Source of the DNA: Calliopum simillimum
Lineage: Eukaryota > Arthropoda > Insecta > Diptera > Lauxaniidae
Direction: 5' to 3'
NCBI GenBank assembly: GCA_951812925.1
Contig: OX638371.1
Span: 78,563,697 to 78,627,696, forward strand
DNA: 64,000 bases
Made by a program: the position numbers and the translations under genes. Below, one piece after another: positions 45,001-54,894 of this stretch. Positions within the stretch are counted from its first letter, which is position 1, and every line of letters begins with the position of its first letter. Below the pieces are notes generated by a model, which worked only from the letters and a program-made list of their open reading frames with translations, did no database searches and was not told the origin of the DNA.

Positions 45001-45719
45001 AATTTGTTGTAGCATATCCAATGCCAACGAAAGATGCAAAAACAACAGCCAAAACATTAGTAGAACAATTTATTTTAAAATATGGTTTTTTCAAAGTACT
45101 CAAATCGGATAGAGGAACGGAATTTGCTAACGAACTTATGCAAAATATTTGTGAAATTTTAAAAATAAAACAAACGTTTTCAACACCATATCACCATGAA
45201 AGCGTTGGTACAGTAGAACGGAACCACAGGGTTCTCAATGAGTTTTTGTTAACTGTAGCCGATGATAATGAATGGAATGAATGGATTTCGTATTTTACCT
45301 TTGCGTATAATACCACGCCTCACGTGGATACAGGATATACGCCTTACGAATTAATTTTCGGAAAGCTTTCACATCTACCAAGTGATAGTTTAAAAAATAG
45401 AGCACCATTTAATAATTTAGATGATTATGCTCAAGAACTTAGATTTAGATTACAAGTTTCAATTAGTAAAGCTAGTGAATTAGTTCAAGTAGCTAAAAAT
45501 AAGAGAAAAAAATTTTATGATAGGGATTGCAATCCATCGTATTTAAGGGTAGGAGATTTAGTTTTAGTTAAAGTAGGAAATAAGAAAAAATTAGATAGTC
45601 CATATCACGGTCCATACCGTATAGTAGAATTAAGAGGGGTAAATTCTGTATTAGATATTAATGGAAGTTATAAAGAATATCATAATAACTTATTAAAAAA
45701 ATATGAAGCTTTACTTTGA
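42036..45719 (+). CDS. pol: Pol polyprotein: protease, reverse transcriptase, RNase H, integrase
   Basis: Read in the -1 frame after the slip. Counting from the Leu codon at 42084: the protease DTGA at 30-33 with GILGRDFL near 100; reverse transcriptase with VDFRQLN, LPFGLT and YVDD at 440-443; RNase H with TTDAS (Asp 589) and TDHRPL (Asp 655); integrase HHCC with the Cys pair 918/921; and a DD35E core at Asp 950, Asp 1009 and Glu 1045. The C-terminus has a GPYRIVE block like that of Metaviridae integrases. All catalytic residues are present and the frame is unbroken for about 1227 residues. Domain order identifies Ty3/gypsy. No upstream ATG is needed because translation comes from Gag by frameshifting. 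Confidence 0.96.
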   Translation, partial: RIRPGESAKFSSGEPKLKIYQISDNITNYVTLTCKNSKLSLKFLVDTGADISVCKLESILPNSEIFPDKKCKLSGITNQEIFSIGTTDLHFCFTSQVLKHTFHLVKDDFPIETDGILGRDFLSKYLCQINYETYTLTLVLGKDDIVLPMETKLRKISKITIPPRSEIIHPINLQVCEDSLILNKEVSEGIFVGNTIVPHKGICHIKLLNTTESEITLSRLELDIEPLKNYEIMKIKENIPQDKSRFEKLLKILSIDVKDSEARNSLIEIFKKYQNVFHLDDEPLSVNNFYTQDIKTTDNAPVYIKNYRLPHSQSEEIKNQVQDLLDNDIIENSVSPYNSPLLVVPKKSNTGDKKWRLVVDFRQLNKKIVRDKFPLTRLEDVLDKLGRARYFSTLDMTSSFHQIGLNNKSKPLTAFSTSNGHYQFKRLPFGLTISSNSFQRMLTIALSGLDSSAFLYVDDIIIFGCSLKHHNSNLEKVLERLQRYNLKLNAGKCNFLKTETVYLGHLITQNGIKPDPSKYATIEKYPIPTNADEVRRFIAFCNYYRRFIADFAKIAKSLNNLLKKNQPFIWSDECESSFLTLKDKLINPPILQYPDFNKTFVLTTDASNYALGAVLSQGEIGKDLPISYASKSLLKHDINKPIIEKELLAIHWGIQFFRPYLFGRKFIVVTDHRPLVSLFSHKNPSSKLTRIRLELSEYDFEIVYKKGKMNTNADALSRVKIDSDMLKTLMPKRGEEEINEHNLLVVTRGMSARNEADRCSKENCRLSEEPDQLHIWNCTSLTDIKNLNKLKFIVDKNRKKDIIERVRDEIIVRCSDNPSNLGSLLEKLSSKMEKFKIKELALDSNDEIFSYTPVNHFKNIFNELQIKNKGSLKILLYEAPKRITDDLLKYKLIDEYHNSVHSGHLGVRKTELKLKQRFIWKNMHKMIKKYIKECKICACNKQVRHTKEKMVITDTPSTGFETIEIDTVGPLRLSNGYRYILTMQCLLTKFVVAYPMPTKDAKTTAKTLVEQFILKYGFFKVLKSDRGTEFANELMQNICEILKIKQTFSTPYHHESVGTVERNHRVLNEFLLTVADDNEWNEWISYFTFAYNTTPHVDTGYTPYELIFGKLSHLPSDSLKNRAPFNNLDDYAQELRFRLQVSISKASELVQVAKNKRKKFYDRDCNPSYLRVGDLVLVKVGNKKKLDSPYHGPYRIVELRGVNSVLDINGSYKEYHNNLLKKYEALL
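42045..42074 (+). promoter_or_regulatory. Frameshift-stimulating stem-loop
   Basis: CCCGGAGAG (42045-42053) pairs with CTCTTCCGGG (42065-42074) with one bulged T and an 11-base loop. It starts eight bases after the heptamer, the usual spacing. The G and C content of the stem is striking in this AT-rich element. Loop bases could pair further downstream into a pseudoknot, which I could not establish. Confidence 0.82.
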
Positions 45720-46027
45720 ATTAAAAATAAAATAAAAAACTATTAGCATAAAAACACTTTATTTAAGCGTATATTAGTTTAAAGAAAAAAAAAAAAAAAA
45801 AAAATTTTGATTCATGAATAACTAAGGAAAAAAAAAAAAAAAAAAATATAAATAAACCTTTATAGTTATTTAAATTTATCAATAATTTTATTTTTTTTTA
45901 TCTTTAATTAATCGTTAGAAAGTAACTAAATTTCAGTTGAATTTAAATTTTTATTATTTTATAATTAAATGTACACAAATTTTCAAAATTATCAAAATTT
46001 ATTCATAAACTTCATAAATTTTTCTTT
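45720..46027 (+). other. A/T-rich 3' untranslated segment, no env
   Basis: The 300 bases between pol and the purine tract are A and T runs with no open frame, so the element lacks an envelope-like gene. Confidence 0.85.
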
Positions 46028-46039
46028 AAAGGGTAGGGG
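46028..46039 (+). promoter_or_regulatory. Polypurine tract
   Basis: AAAGGGTAGGGG directly abuts the 3' LTR. It has one T, but placement and G richness fit the plus-strand primer. Confidence 0.85.
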
Positions 46040-46714
46040 TGTAGTGTTGTAACACTTACATCTACACCACTTGTATACATGTAATCATTGTTCTCATCTT
46101 TTCCCTAATGGGTAATCAAATAATGTCATCACATCTCATCTTTCCCTAATGGGTAATAATTACATTATGTACATATGTACTTGTCTTTTAAACACAATTG
46201 GTAGAATCCACGCACATAAGAAATGATGCAAATTTTGAAAGTTCAACGACACTTGCAAGGTCGCGCAATGCACAAATTTGATTAGTTAAATGCAATAACA
46301 AAAACAAGTGTCACAGCGCATGCGTTGGAATAATGGCAATGTGTTAACATAGAACTGATTGTGGATCATGTTGATCTTGAGTTCCACAAGCTAGGCTTAG
46401 AATAAGAGAAAGAGAGATGAAAGCAATGAATACATTTTTTTTGCATAGATTTAGGATTTAGGAAAATTGTATTTGTTTTTAGTTGTAATATTATTTGTTA
46501 CTATTTTTAAGGTATTATGATAGTTGTATTTGTTTTTAGTGTTAAGCAAACAATATAAAAGAAAATGTTTAAACTAAATAAAGACAATCCTGTTTGAACA
46601 GCCGAAACAACTTGGCATTTTATTTCAAACATATGCCCTTATAGGATTTACTTTGCGGCGGCTTTTTCTGCCAAGTAAATTCTCGTTAGGCCTTCATCAT
46701 CCTCAAACATTACA
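46040..46714 (+). repeat. 3' LTR (675 bp)
   Basis: Same length as the 5' LTR and no difference found on reading both through. It is followed by CATT at 46715-46718. Confidence 0.95.
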
Positions 46715-46918
46715 CATTTCCCAACAATTGGAAAAATGGAGATAGGACTATAGCGCTCTAAGGTATCGATATGCAAACTACTAAATTTTTTCGGCCCACA
46801 AACTACAAATTTATTCAGTTTGGATGTCGTTGAAAATCAAAGAACAAAGCAAAAGCTTGACTCTTTTCCATTTCACACGTTGACGTAAGTTTCTTTACAA
46901 CTCGTTAGTCTCCATTAA

Positions 46919-47057
46919 GCCTTTAGCGACTAAAGGCAAGTATGTTTGTCAGAACCCCAATTGCTTGAATGAAAGTTTTATTAACCCCCATTACTTCGAT
47001 CTTGTCGTATTTTTATTTTGAAATTCTTTCGCGAATTTAGAACTGGTCGTTAAAGGG
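46919..47057. mobile_element. 139-bp TTAA-flanked MITE (piggyBac-type)
   Basis: TTAA at 46915-46918 and 47058-47061 flank GCCTTTAGCGAC...GTCGTTAAAGGG, with an end-proximal hairpin CCTTTAGCGACTAAAGG. A diverged relative lies at about 52878-53042 (AAAGGCAAATATGTTTGCC ... GAGCTGGTCGTTAAAAAG). Confidence 0.7.
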
Positions 47058-47061
47058 TTAA

Positions 47062-47917
47062 AGGATCCGTTGAATCATTGTACTCACTATTATCGTATTT
47101 TCTCGATGATGTATCGAAATCTTGCCACAGAATTACTTTATCACGTTAGAACTACAATGACTGATTTATGAAAATGTGAATGTGCGCTCCAAGAATCAAA
47201 GCAGGCCTATCTCTTCAAAACTATTTTAAAAACTCGATTTTGGCAAACCTTTGCACGTTAATCTGACAAATACCGAATAAAACTAATATTTTAGAATGGT
47301 TTTATTTTATCGCTTATTCGGTGAACTGCATAAATAACGCTTTGTATATAAAATTCGTTCCGCAGTTAAACAGTTGATTTAAGTTTTTCCAAATGCAGTT
47401 ATAAAATATTCTCGTAAAATAAAATTATGTGCTAAATTTCCAACAGTACAAGATGGTTCAGCTTTAGAAAAACTTTTTTTTATTGGAAGTTTTAAAATAA
47501 ATATTCGAAGACCGCTTTATACCCTACACTCAGAGCATATTCACTTTGTTCTTTTATTTGTAAAGCGCGAAAGATAGAAAAATTATATACACAAATTTTT
47601 GATCAGTGTATTAACTTTGCAAGGAAAGATTGTAGATAGCAATGGGGTACATCGTTTTGAAGGAGAGTAAAATAGAGCATGCAATGCGTCCTGTGTATAA
47701 CCTCAAAGTAAAAGAAAACTTTGCGAACAGTTTTGTATCCAAATAATTAAAAATAAAGTTCTTTGTAATAAATTAGTACAAAAATTAACATTTAAGTACA
47801 ATTCAGGTAAAAAAAAAACTCGGCCTAAATAACCAATTTGCGATTTCTGAAAAGATTTTAGTGAAAAATCATTATCTGAAAAAACTTTATCGCCAGCTAT
47901 TTGAGTTATTTAAATTT
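47062..47917. other. Non-coding DNA, nothing recognised
   Basis: No supported feature. Confidence 0.4.
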
Positions 47918-47930
47918 ATTCAAGCTTTTC

Positions 47931-47969
47931 TTTGGCCCTATGCTCCTCCTATGAGTTAAAGGAGGATTA
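47931..47969 (+). mobile_element. 39-bp LINE 3'-end insertion with 13-bp TSD
   Basis: ATTCAAGCTTTTC flanks both sides (47918-47930, 47970-47982). The insert TTTGGCCCTATGCTCCTCCT then ATGAGTTAAAGGAGGATTA is the last coding and 3' untranslated bases of the LINE at 8073-8234. This is an extreme 5' truncation. Confidence 0.85.
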
Positions 47970-47982
47970 ATTCAAGCTTTTC

Positions 47983-49804
47983 CTGAGTTGGTGGTGTTGT
48001 GGGCTTTGAAACTCTACAGAAATCTTTTTAGTTTTGTGATTATTCATGTTAATAATAAGGATCTTATTAACAATTTTTTTACGCGTGTAGGTTTGCGTTA
48101 AGATTAATAGTTTCACTGAGTTATGCATATATGTAAGAAATAAAAACCGAACCTTTGACACCGCTGCCAAAGAATGGGCGTCTATAAGCCAAACCCTTCG
48201 TGTAGTAGTTGCTTGATTGTAATGTAAAGTAAGCTACTGGTGGCCCTACAAACACAAAAACGTATTCCGTGTGTTATCCTCCTAAGGGGAATTAATAAAA
48301 AAAACTAATAAAGTAAAAAGTTATTTATCAAAGTCTCAATTGCTAAAAATAAAGAGAACTACGCATATTAATAAATGTTTTTGTTGGGGTAACCCTTACT
48401 TGACCTTTTGATGTTAACTTTCGTATAGTAATATTGATTTGCTCTAATTCAACTATTGTATCAAGGTCAAGGGTTAAAATATGAAATAAATTTTATTAGT
48501 TATTGAGTTCGAGTAAATTTTTTATCAATAAGCTTTAATTGATAGTTTTCTAAGTCATCCAAAGGTTCCCAAAATTCACCCGAAGGCATCATAGTCAATA
48601 CGAAGAATATCAAGGTATACCGATGGGAAAACATTAATAGCATCTATGAGTTTAGTTGCTGTGGGTACTTTATTATCATAAACTTTACACTTTAATGTTT
48701 TAAATTGTTGTTACCTGCTGACTGTCACCACTTTTATGATAATCTTCCATACAAAACATAAACATTTTCGTCAAAATTTTTGTCCAATCCAATTAACTTT
48801 CTTTGTAAAGGTTTTCCTTTTCATTTTGTATTGAATAACTTTAATTTTATTCATAGTTTTTGATTTATTGTAAAAAGCCCTAACTCACTTTTTTTTAAAA
48901 AAATTTTAAAATGAAAAGACCTAACACACAAAACTACCCAAAAAACAAAGAAAATAAAAAAAAAATTCTAGAATGAAAATTGTTGATAGTTTTTGTGTTA
49001 AATTGCATTTAAAGGTTTTTTAAACGTTTGGCTTATCAAATTTTATTCAGTTTTTTCCTTCTCCTGTAAAGTATTGAAAATGTGAGTTACGCCTTTTCCA
49101 TATTAAGCTAACGATATGTATCCTAGAACTATGTACCTTATTTAAAGAGGGTTCACAATGGACCAGCGAAATGGTCTAAGTGGAAATTGTCTTACATTTA
49201 TGCCCATGATGCCCTCGCAACCTAACCTAACCAACAGTTGAACCAACTCCTTCAACTTTTTTTGCTGCCAGCACAACCAATATTGTTCCTCCATTGAATG
49301 CGGTGGTCGAAGGTATACTTGATTAACATGTTCCAGATGAGCCTGTTTTTCTAATCAAAAAATTAAATTTAAAAATTTTAATAATACTTTTTCTTTTACA
49401 TCAGAAAGAATAAAAAATATATTTGTTTTAAAAAATAAAATTAATTTTGTTAAAAAATATAAGAAATAGTTTTATTCCTGCACACTAAAAATCACAATGC
49501 GTTCATTGTGGATTCCAAGCGCAGCTAGTACCAGCCCTATAGTAGTCTTTTCAGTACAATTTCGTGCACAACTGGCTAGCGAGTTACTTAATTAATGATT
49601 TTAGTTCTCGGACGTATCAGGTACCCGAAACATTCATGTTACGAAATCAAATTTGGTAAAACCAAAACATGACCACAATATGGAGAAACGTGAACATTGA
49701 AAGCGTTGCACCCATCAGCAATAAAAAGTATAACCGCACTAATGTATTTTGCAAAGTATTCCTTTGTTTCACGACATCCCGTGACTGCTTTGCTGAGTAC
49801 CGCA
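47983..49804. other. Non-coding DNA
   Basis: No gene supported. AAAAAGCCCTAACTCACTT near 48876 recalls the subterminal motif of the 23509-25063 element. A minus-strand 76-residue frame at 49639-49869 has no recognisable domain. Confidence 0.4.
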
Positions 49805-50228
49805 ACCAAAAATAACCTTTTTTCTATTTGACCCTTAACAACCCACTGGTTCTGCCAGGAACTAACCAACTAAAATCAAAATTTCATCAAACAAATTTCT
49901 TTTGAACTTCCTTCTGTAACTTCAAAAATGTATGTTGATCCAAGAGCCACCGTTTGCGTCCATAGCCGCTTGAAACCAACTTCATGTGACAACTGTATAT
50001 TCAGTAGAGAGATTCAATCTCAAGAAAAAACACTTTTGTAAAATTACACATTTTAAAAAATTATTTTTGTGGTAAATTCACTATTATCAAAGAAGTAAAA
50101 AATATTTTCTTGACCGTTAAATGGTCTAGAAGCTATTGTAAGTTTTAGAAAAAAAATTTTGATTTTACTTTAGCGGATTTTTTTGCATTTATGGTTGGTT
50201 CCTTGCGGAACCGCCAGGCACCCGGAGT
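49805..50228. repeat. Element with inverted hairpin-bearing ends
   Basis: Following TTAA at about 49827, CAACCCACTGGTTCTGCCAG then GAACTAACC is inverted at 50193-50228 (GGTTGGTTCCTTGCGGAACC, GCCAGGCACCCGG). A third copy of this end lies at 52608-52642. The hairpin inside each end recalls the TTAA elements at 11797 and 46919. Confidence 0.5.
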
Positions 50229-50701
50229 TCGACATTCATACAGCAAATATCGCTCATACATCTTGTGGTGCTTATTAAATGTAACGAAAATTTTTATATT
50301 TTACTAGTTGCCCGGGAGCGACTTCGTTTGCCCGTTCCCGATACCCTTTAAAAATGTACGCACTCAATCTCATCCATATCTGTCATACAGTCTCAGAAGA
50401 TGTTTTTTATATCGTTTTATTGGACATTTTTCCAGCGGATGTTATTCGTCCCGGTGCCAGGTTTTTAATATTCCGGCCAATGCCAAGGGTATTTTAAATT
50501 AGACTTTGCCCTGGAATCTCACCTGATAGCATGCCTTCAAAAGCAAAATATCATGCGATATGGGATTTTCCAAGAACCCGGACGAAGCCGAGAGTATTTC
50601 GAAATAAAATTTATCCTTAAACCTTGCCATACAAAATATATGTAAAGGAGAGAATAAATCATGCAAATCGGACGAATCGTTCTCGAGTTATAGAGACACA
50701 G
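50229..50701. other. Decayed repeat, nothing coding
   Basis: ACTAGTTGCCCGGGAGCGAC and GTTCTCGAGTTATAGAGAC look like fragments of an old dispersed repeat. No element ends found. Confidence 0.35.
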
Positions 50702-51029
50702 CACGGTGTGCCTTAACCCGTTCTAAATCGGACGTCGTAGCACATCAAATTTTTTTCCAAATTCTGTTTACTTATCGTTCAAATGATGTATAAAAAAATT
50801 TTCACTCGTGACTCGTCGACTAAATTTTGAGATAATCGCTTTTCCAATTGGGGCATTTTCCCATACAAAAAGAAAAAAAAAAAATTTTTAAATACATTAA
50901 ACAAAATAATCACAATCGATGTGTTTTGCGATGTTAAACGCGAATCCAACCTCAGAATTGCTCTATCATGTATAGTTTATGAGATATTGTAACCTTAAGG
51001 CCAAACATTAAATACCCTACACAGCAGTG

Positions 51030-51560
51030 TTTTGAAAATTTTGCTTATATGGGAAGTGCCACGCCCCCTTGTCCGAATTTACCTAGTTTTTTCTCAGAGT
51101 TTGAATTTATAGTTCTTAGCATTTGAGTGAAATTTGGTTGGATTATCTCAAAAAATGTTTTCAACATAGCGTTTTGAACCTTTTGCTTATATGGGAGGTG
51201 CCACGCCCTCTTGTTCGATTTTATCCAGTTTTTGCTTAAAGCTTATATTCATAATTCTTAGTGTCTGAGGATTATCTCAAAAAACACTTTCAGTATAGCG
51301 TTTTAAAGCTTTTGCTTATACGAGAGGTGCCACGCCCTCTTGTCTGAATTCGCCCAGTTTTTTCTCAGAGCTTGCGCTTACAATTCGTAGTATTTATGTG
51401 TATTTTGGTTGTATTATCGTGAAAAATCCTCAAAAAATTGCATTTTGAATATATTTTTTGTATGGGCGGTAGGCGTGTCCGTTGACCGATTTCGCTCATT
51501 TTCAATCCCCCGAGCTAACTTTCACGACGGAGGCTGTGCACCAAATTTCATTGAATTATT
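51030..51560 (-). repeat. GGCGTGG-family tandem units inside the fold-back
   Basis: GGGAGGTGCCACGCCCTCTT recurs near 51053, 51191 and 51324 with the flanking text of the 9100-10000 array in reverse. The array ends with GGGCGGTAGGCGTGTCCGTT at about 51465. Confidence 0.85.
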
Positions 51561-51719
51561 AGGACTTTAAAGTTGTTTACCAGATTTACCGAAATTAAAA
51601 TTTCTTTCACATTTTAAACATGTTCAACGAATTTAGAAGTAGTCGGTTCGTTGAACATGTTGAAGCTGTGAAAGAAATTTTAATTTCGTTGAATCTGGTA
51701 AACAACTTTGAAGTCCTAA
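51559..51719. repeat. Long hairpin, 73-bp arms and 15-base loop
   Basis: TTAGGACTTTAAAGTTGTTT... to ACATGTTCAACGAA (51559-51631) pairs with 51647-51719 with only a few mismatches. It would give a miRNA-precursor-like or siRNA-generating stem if transcribed, but may simply be the core of the fold-back. Confidence 0.85.
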
Positions 51720-52269
51720 TCTTTATCTTTAAAATCTAATTTAAATTATGTTGATATAATTTTTTTCCTGAAAGATATCCTAACCTAAAAAGACACAAAG
51801 TGCAAAAAACCCGTTTTGCCATTATTTCGGTCTACGATATCTCTTAGAAGCATGAAGATATTAATATAACGTAAATTAGGTTTTAAAGCCACATTTGACA
51901 AAAAAATGATATGTTATATAGTTATATAGCTTCAAAACATGGCAAAAAACAACTTTTTTTGGTCTTTAGGTTACAATATCTCATAAACTATACATGATAG
52001 AGCAATTCTGAGGTTGGATTCGCATTTAACATCGCAAAACACATCGATTGTGATTATTTTAATTTTTGTTTAATGTATTTAAAAAATTTATTTTTTTTCT
52101 TTTTGTATGGGAAAATGCCCCAATTGGAAAAGCGATTATCTCAAAATTTAGTCGAGGAGTCACGAGTGAAAATTTTTTTATACATCATTTGAACGATAAG
52201 TAAACAGAATCTGGAAAAAAATTTGATGTGCTACGACGTCCGATTTAGAACGGGTTAAGGCACACCGTG

Positions 52270-52607
52270 ACAGACAGACGTTGTATCTTATATATTTAGT
52301 AGAATGATTTTGGAATGACATTGCTGTACTGGTATGAATTAAATTTCGCCTAAACAACGTTGTATATTAGTCAGAATATATCAAGGAAGGAAATCCGCGA
52401 TGCAACAATCCGAATTGATTATTCCACACAAAGATTTCATGCCAAATTTGTGTTTTTGCCTGAAAAACGCTGTTTAAGTAAGATTTACCAAAACTAAATG
52501 CGGTTGCTGATAGATTTATGCTCATTTCTCTTAATTTTCATGCAGTTTTATTTAATATTTCTCTAGAAAAGTTCTTTGTTACAAAATTCATACTTTTCAA
52601 TTTTGAT
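52270..52607. other. Non-coding DNA, nothing recognised
   Basis: No supported feature. Confidence 0.4.
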
Positions 52608-53042
52608 GTCCGGGTGCCTAGTGGTTCCGCTAGGAACCAACCCGATATTTTTTACCTAATTTTGGTAATGCTCAAAGTCGTAGAACAAAAGTTGTTCAGA
52701 ATCGCTAGTTTAATATGTTACATTTTTTTCAGCTCATTAAAAAAAAGCAGGCTTTTGAGGGTTAAATAGTTAATGATAATAAAAAAACCAATAAACTATT
52801 TTTCCAGTTTCAATCCAATTAAAAAATAAAAAAATTTTAAAAAACCACAAAGGCTAAAAAAAAAATTTCAAAATGTTTCGTTATCGCCCAAAGGCAAATA
52901 TGTTTGCCATCCCCCCATTGCTTGGGGGGATGTTTTTCTTGACCCCGCTATATCAATTTTATCTAATTTTGGGACGCTGATCACGAATTTCAACTCTATT
53001 TTGAAATCCTTTCGCGCGTTTTGAGCTGGTCGTTAAAAAGTT
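52608..53042. repeat. Remnants of TTAA-type hairpin-ended elements
   Basis: GGGTGCCTAGTGGTTCCGCT then AGGAACCAACCCG matches the ends at 49830 and 50193. From about 52878 the text follows the 46919-47057 MITE, with CCATCCCCCCATTGC/TTGGGGGGATG forming a hairpin and GGTCGTTAAAAAGTTAA at the right end. Confidence 0.5.
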
Positions 53043-54146
53043 AACCGGGTATAACTTTTCAACTAGTAATGTTAGGCCAACAATTTTTGATAAAATTTAG
53101 TTGATAAAAAATAAACTTTGTCGAATAGATAATCGATTCAGGACATAACAAATAGTTTCGAGAACGTAAGACACATTTCTCATTACTAAAAATCGTAATA
53201 TCAAAATCATCATACATTCTGTTGTTATGATAAAAAAGAAACTTTAGTATAGAAAGTCCTACCGATGCGTAATATTTAAATTTTTTTTTTTAGTTTGCTT
53301 ATCAGCTTTAAAAGCAACAAAAAAAAAATAAAAATTCATTTCTTTTCAGAAGCATTCAGTCAGAAAAATTCCCAACTTATGTTGTCATCTGAAACTAAAT
53401 TCAGACATTTTAGCATTGAACATTTGATTGAATGTTGAGAGTTATGTTTTGGAATCACTAAAGTTAACATATAGCAAGATAAGTTGGGCTTAACATATTA
53501 CACTTGATGGACATTATTTAGGTATTTCTTCAAAGACAGCGTCAATATTGAGTGATTTGTAAATCTCATAAAGCTTAAAAAATGTGTCAAAAAGAACACC
53601 ATTATCTCTAAATGTTAAAACTATACGTTCGGTAGCACCTTTTGAAAAATGCACGAGTTTTATTTATTTTGATTATGGCAAATATTTTGCAATAAATGTA
53701 ATCCAAATGTTGGAGGCACTTGACTTTAACTTGATAAGGAATTTTGTAAATAAAGTGCACTTATGTAGAACACGCGAATATATTTAATCTTAATATTAAT
53801 ATTGTTTTAACAGCGAAACAGCATTTATTAAGGAATAGTAAAAAATTTTGTATTGCCAAACAAATTACATCTCGAACCAAATAAATGCTCTATATCAAAT
53901 ATGCATCGTTTTGAAGATGTCATACACATTATGTGCCATAATAATCGGTTATTTGACTGTTATCATTTTTTCAAATAAACGCCATCAATTCCACTCTATC
54001 AAGCAATTTTTTAAGAGAACTTTGCTCAATTTTATTCATTTCTGACAAAATGTCAGCTTTTATATCTTCATATACTTTCAAAATAAACGTCTCATGACTG
54101 TCCCAGAAAAAATTTGTTTCTTAAGTTTCTGATCATTGTATTGGCC
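53043..54146. other. Non-coding DNA, nothing recognised
   Basis: Plus-strand frames at 53584 and 53848 show no recognisable domain or exon signals. Confidence 0.4.
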
Positions 54147-54155
54147 CAAGTATGG

Positions 54156-54205
54156 ATTGGCCCTATGCTCCTCCTAGGAGTTAAAGGAGAATACATACAT
54201 ACATA
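54156..54205 (+). mobile_element. 50-bp LINE 3'-end insertion with (TACA)n tail and 9-bp TSD
   Basis: CAAGTATGG flanks the insert (54147-54155, 54206-54214). ATTGGCCCTATGCTCCTCCT, AGGAGTTAAAGGAGA and ATACATACATACATA are the LINE 3' end and tail seen at 8073-8234. Confidence 0.85.
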
Positions 54206-54213
54206 CAAGTATG

Positions 54214-54800
54214 GGTGGTATTTTTTCTAGATATTATTATGATTAAAAAAAAAAAAATATGTAACACTTGGTGATAACGAAAAATATATGTAGCAATCAA
54301 TAAAATGTTCGAAAACTTATTTTGTCCACTTTTCTGAAAAAACAAGAATTAAAATATTTAGCTATAGCTAAAAAAAAAATTGGTTAGCAAAAAGCGCTGT
54401 CCAAAAGGTTATTTTGAACTGCAGAAAGGGTCTACTTATCGTACAAAATTTTATCTCAAGTAGAAAACCTGGCACAGTTGGTGAAAATGATGAAGCAAAT
54501 CTTTAAGCAAAATTTCAATACTTCAGCACGTAGCTCGAAATCTACTATACAAAGACTAAAGAAAAAAAGTAACAGACAGTTCGTTAAAAACCAGCTGGTG
54601 GCTTAAAAGGGAGACCGAAAGTGTATGAATTAAATTTACTGTAACGTAATGGAAGCTGAAATGCACGTTAAGGCAGATTTGAAACAGTTATCGGGAAACG
54701 AATTTTTTACCTGTACGGGAAGGATCAGGTGCAGAGCAAAATTAGAGAAAAGAAAATCACTAAATTTTCCAAGTTTAGGCGTGATGACACTATCAAAGAA
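54214..54800 (+). mobile_element. Decayed Tc1/mariner-type transposon, copy 2
   Basis: The sequence is colinear with 23200-25370 but lacks the 1555-bp insertion. Shared landmarks include AGAAAGGGTCTACTTATCGT, GAAATCTACTATACAAAGAC (SKSTIQRLKKK) and a stretch encoding MEAEMHVKADLKQLSGNEFF. Frames are broken. The comparison with copy 1 proves that the 23509-25063 element is an insertion. Confidence 0.65.
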
Positions 54801-54894
54801 TCACAGAAATAGGTTCACAGAATTCTTAAAAGTTAGTCGGTTTTTATATTTTTATTGAGTTTAATAAGATATTCAATAAATAAAATTGTAAAAT

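Larger units (their letters stand above)
39217..46714 (+). mobile_element. Complete Ty3/gypsy LTR retrotransposon, 7498 bp
   Basis: Two 675-bp LTRs that I read as identical flank a leader, gag and pol. The element has TG...CA ends, a CATT duplication, a tRNA-Arg-type primer site and a purine tract. Pol order is protease, reverse transcriptase, RNase H, integrase, as in Metaviridae. There is no env-like frame between pol and the 3' LTR (only about 320 bp). The tRNA-Arg priming, 4-bp duplication, overall size and small leader ORF recall the 412/mdg1 group of fly elements, but assignment would need a reverse-transcriptase tree. Identical LTRs and open frames mean a very recent insertion. Confidence 0.95.
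38564..46763. mobile_element. Older TIR element split by the LTR retrotransposon
   Basis: CCTTAGAGCGCTATAGTCCT then ATCTCCA (38564 onward) is inverted at 46737-46763. TATCGATA flanks both ends (38556-38563, 46764-46771), which could be an 8-bp target duplication, though its palindromic nature leaves the true boundary open. Without the 7.5-kb LTR element and one CATT the element is about 698 bp and non-coding. Subterminal repeats include GAGCGCTACAGTCCTATCTC (38740) and two CATGACTTTTTGCGACATTT-like blocks (38827, 38952). Confidence 0.8.
50702..52269. mobile_element. Fold-back element with about 300-bp TIRs
   Basis: Arm 50702-51002 begins CACGGTGTGCCTTAACCCGT and is inverted at 51961-52269 with few differences. 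ACAG borders both ends. The interior holds three units of the GGCGTGG repeat (51030-51560, reverse orientation), a 161-bp perfect-looking hairpin (51559-51719) and no coding sequence. Confidence 0.85.

Noticed and set aside
45720..46027. Envelope gene after pol
   Set aside because: Only about 300 A/T-rich bases with no open frame lie before the polypurine tract.
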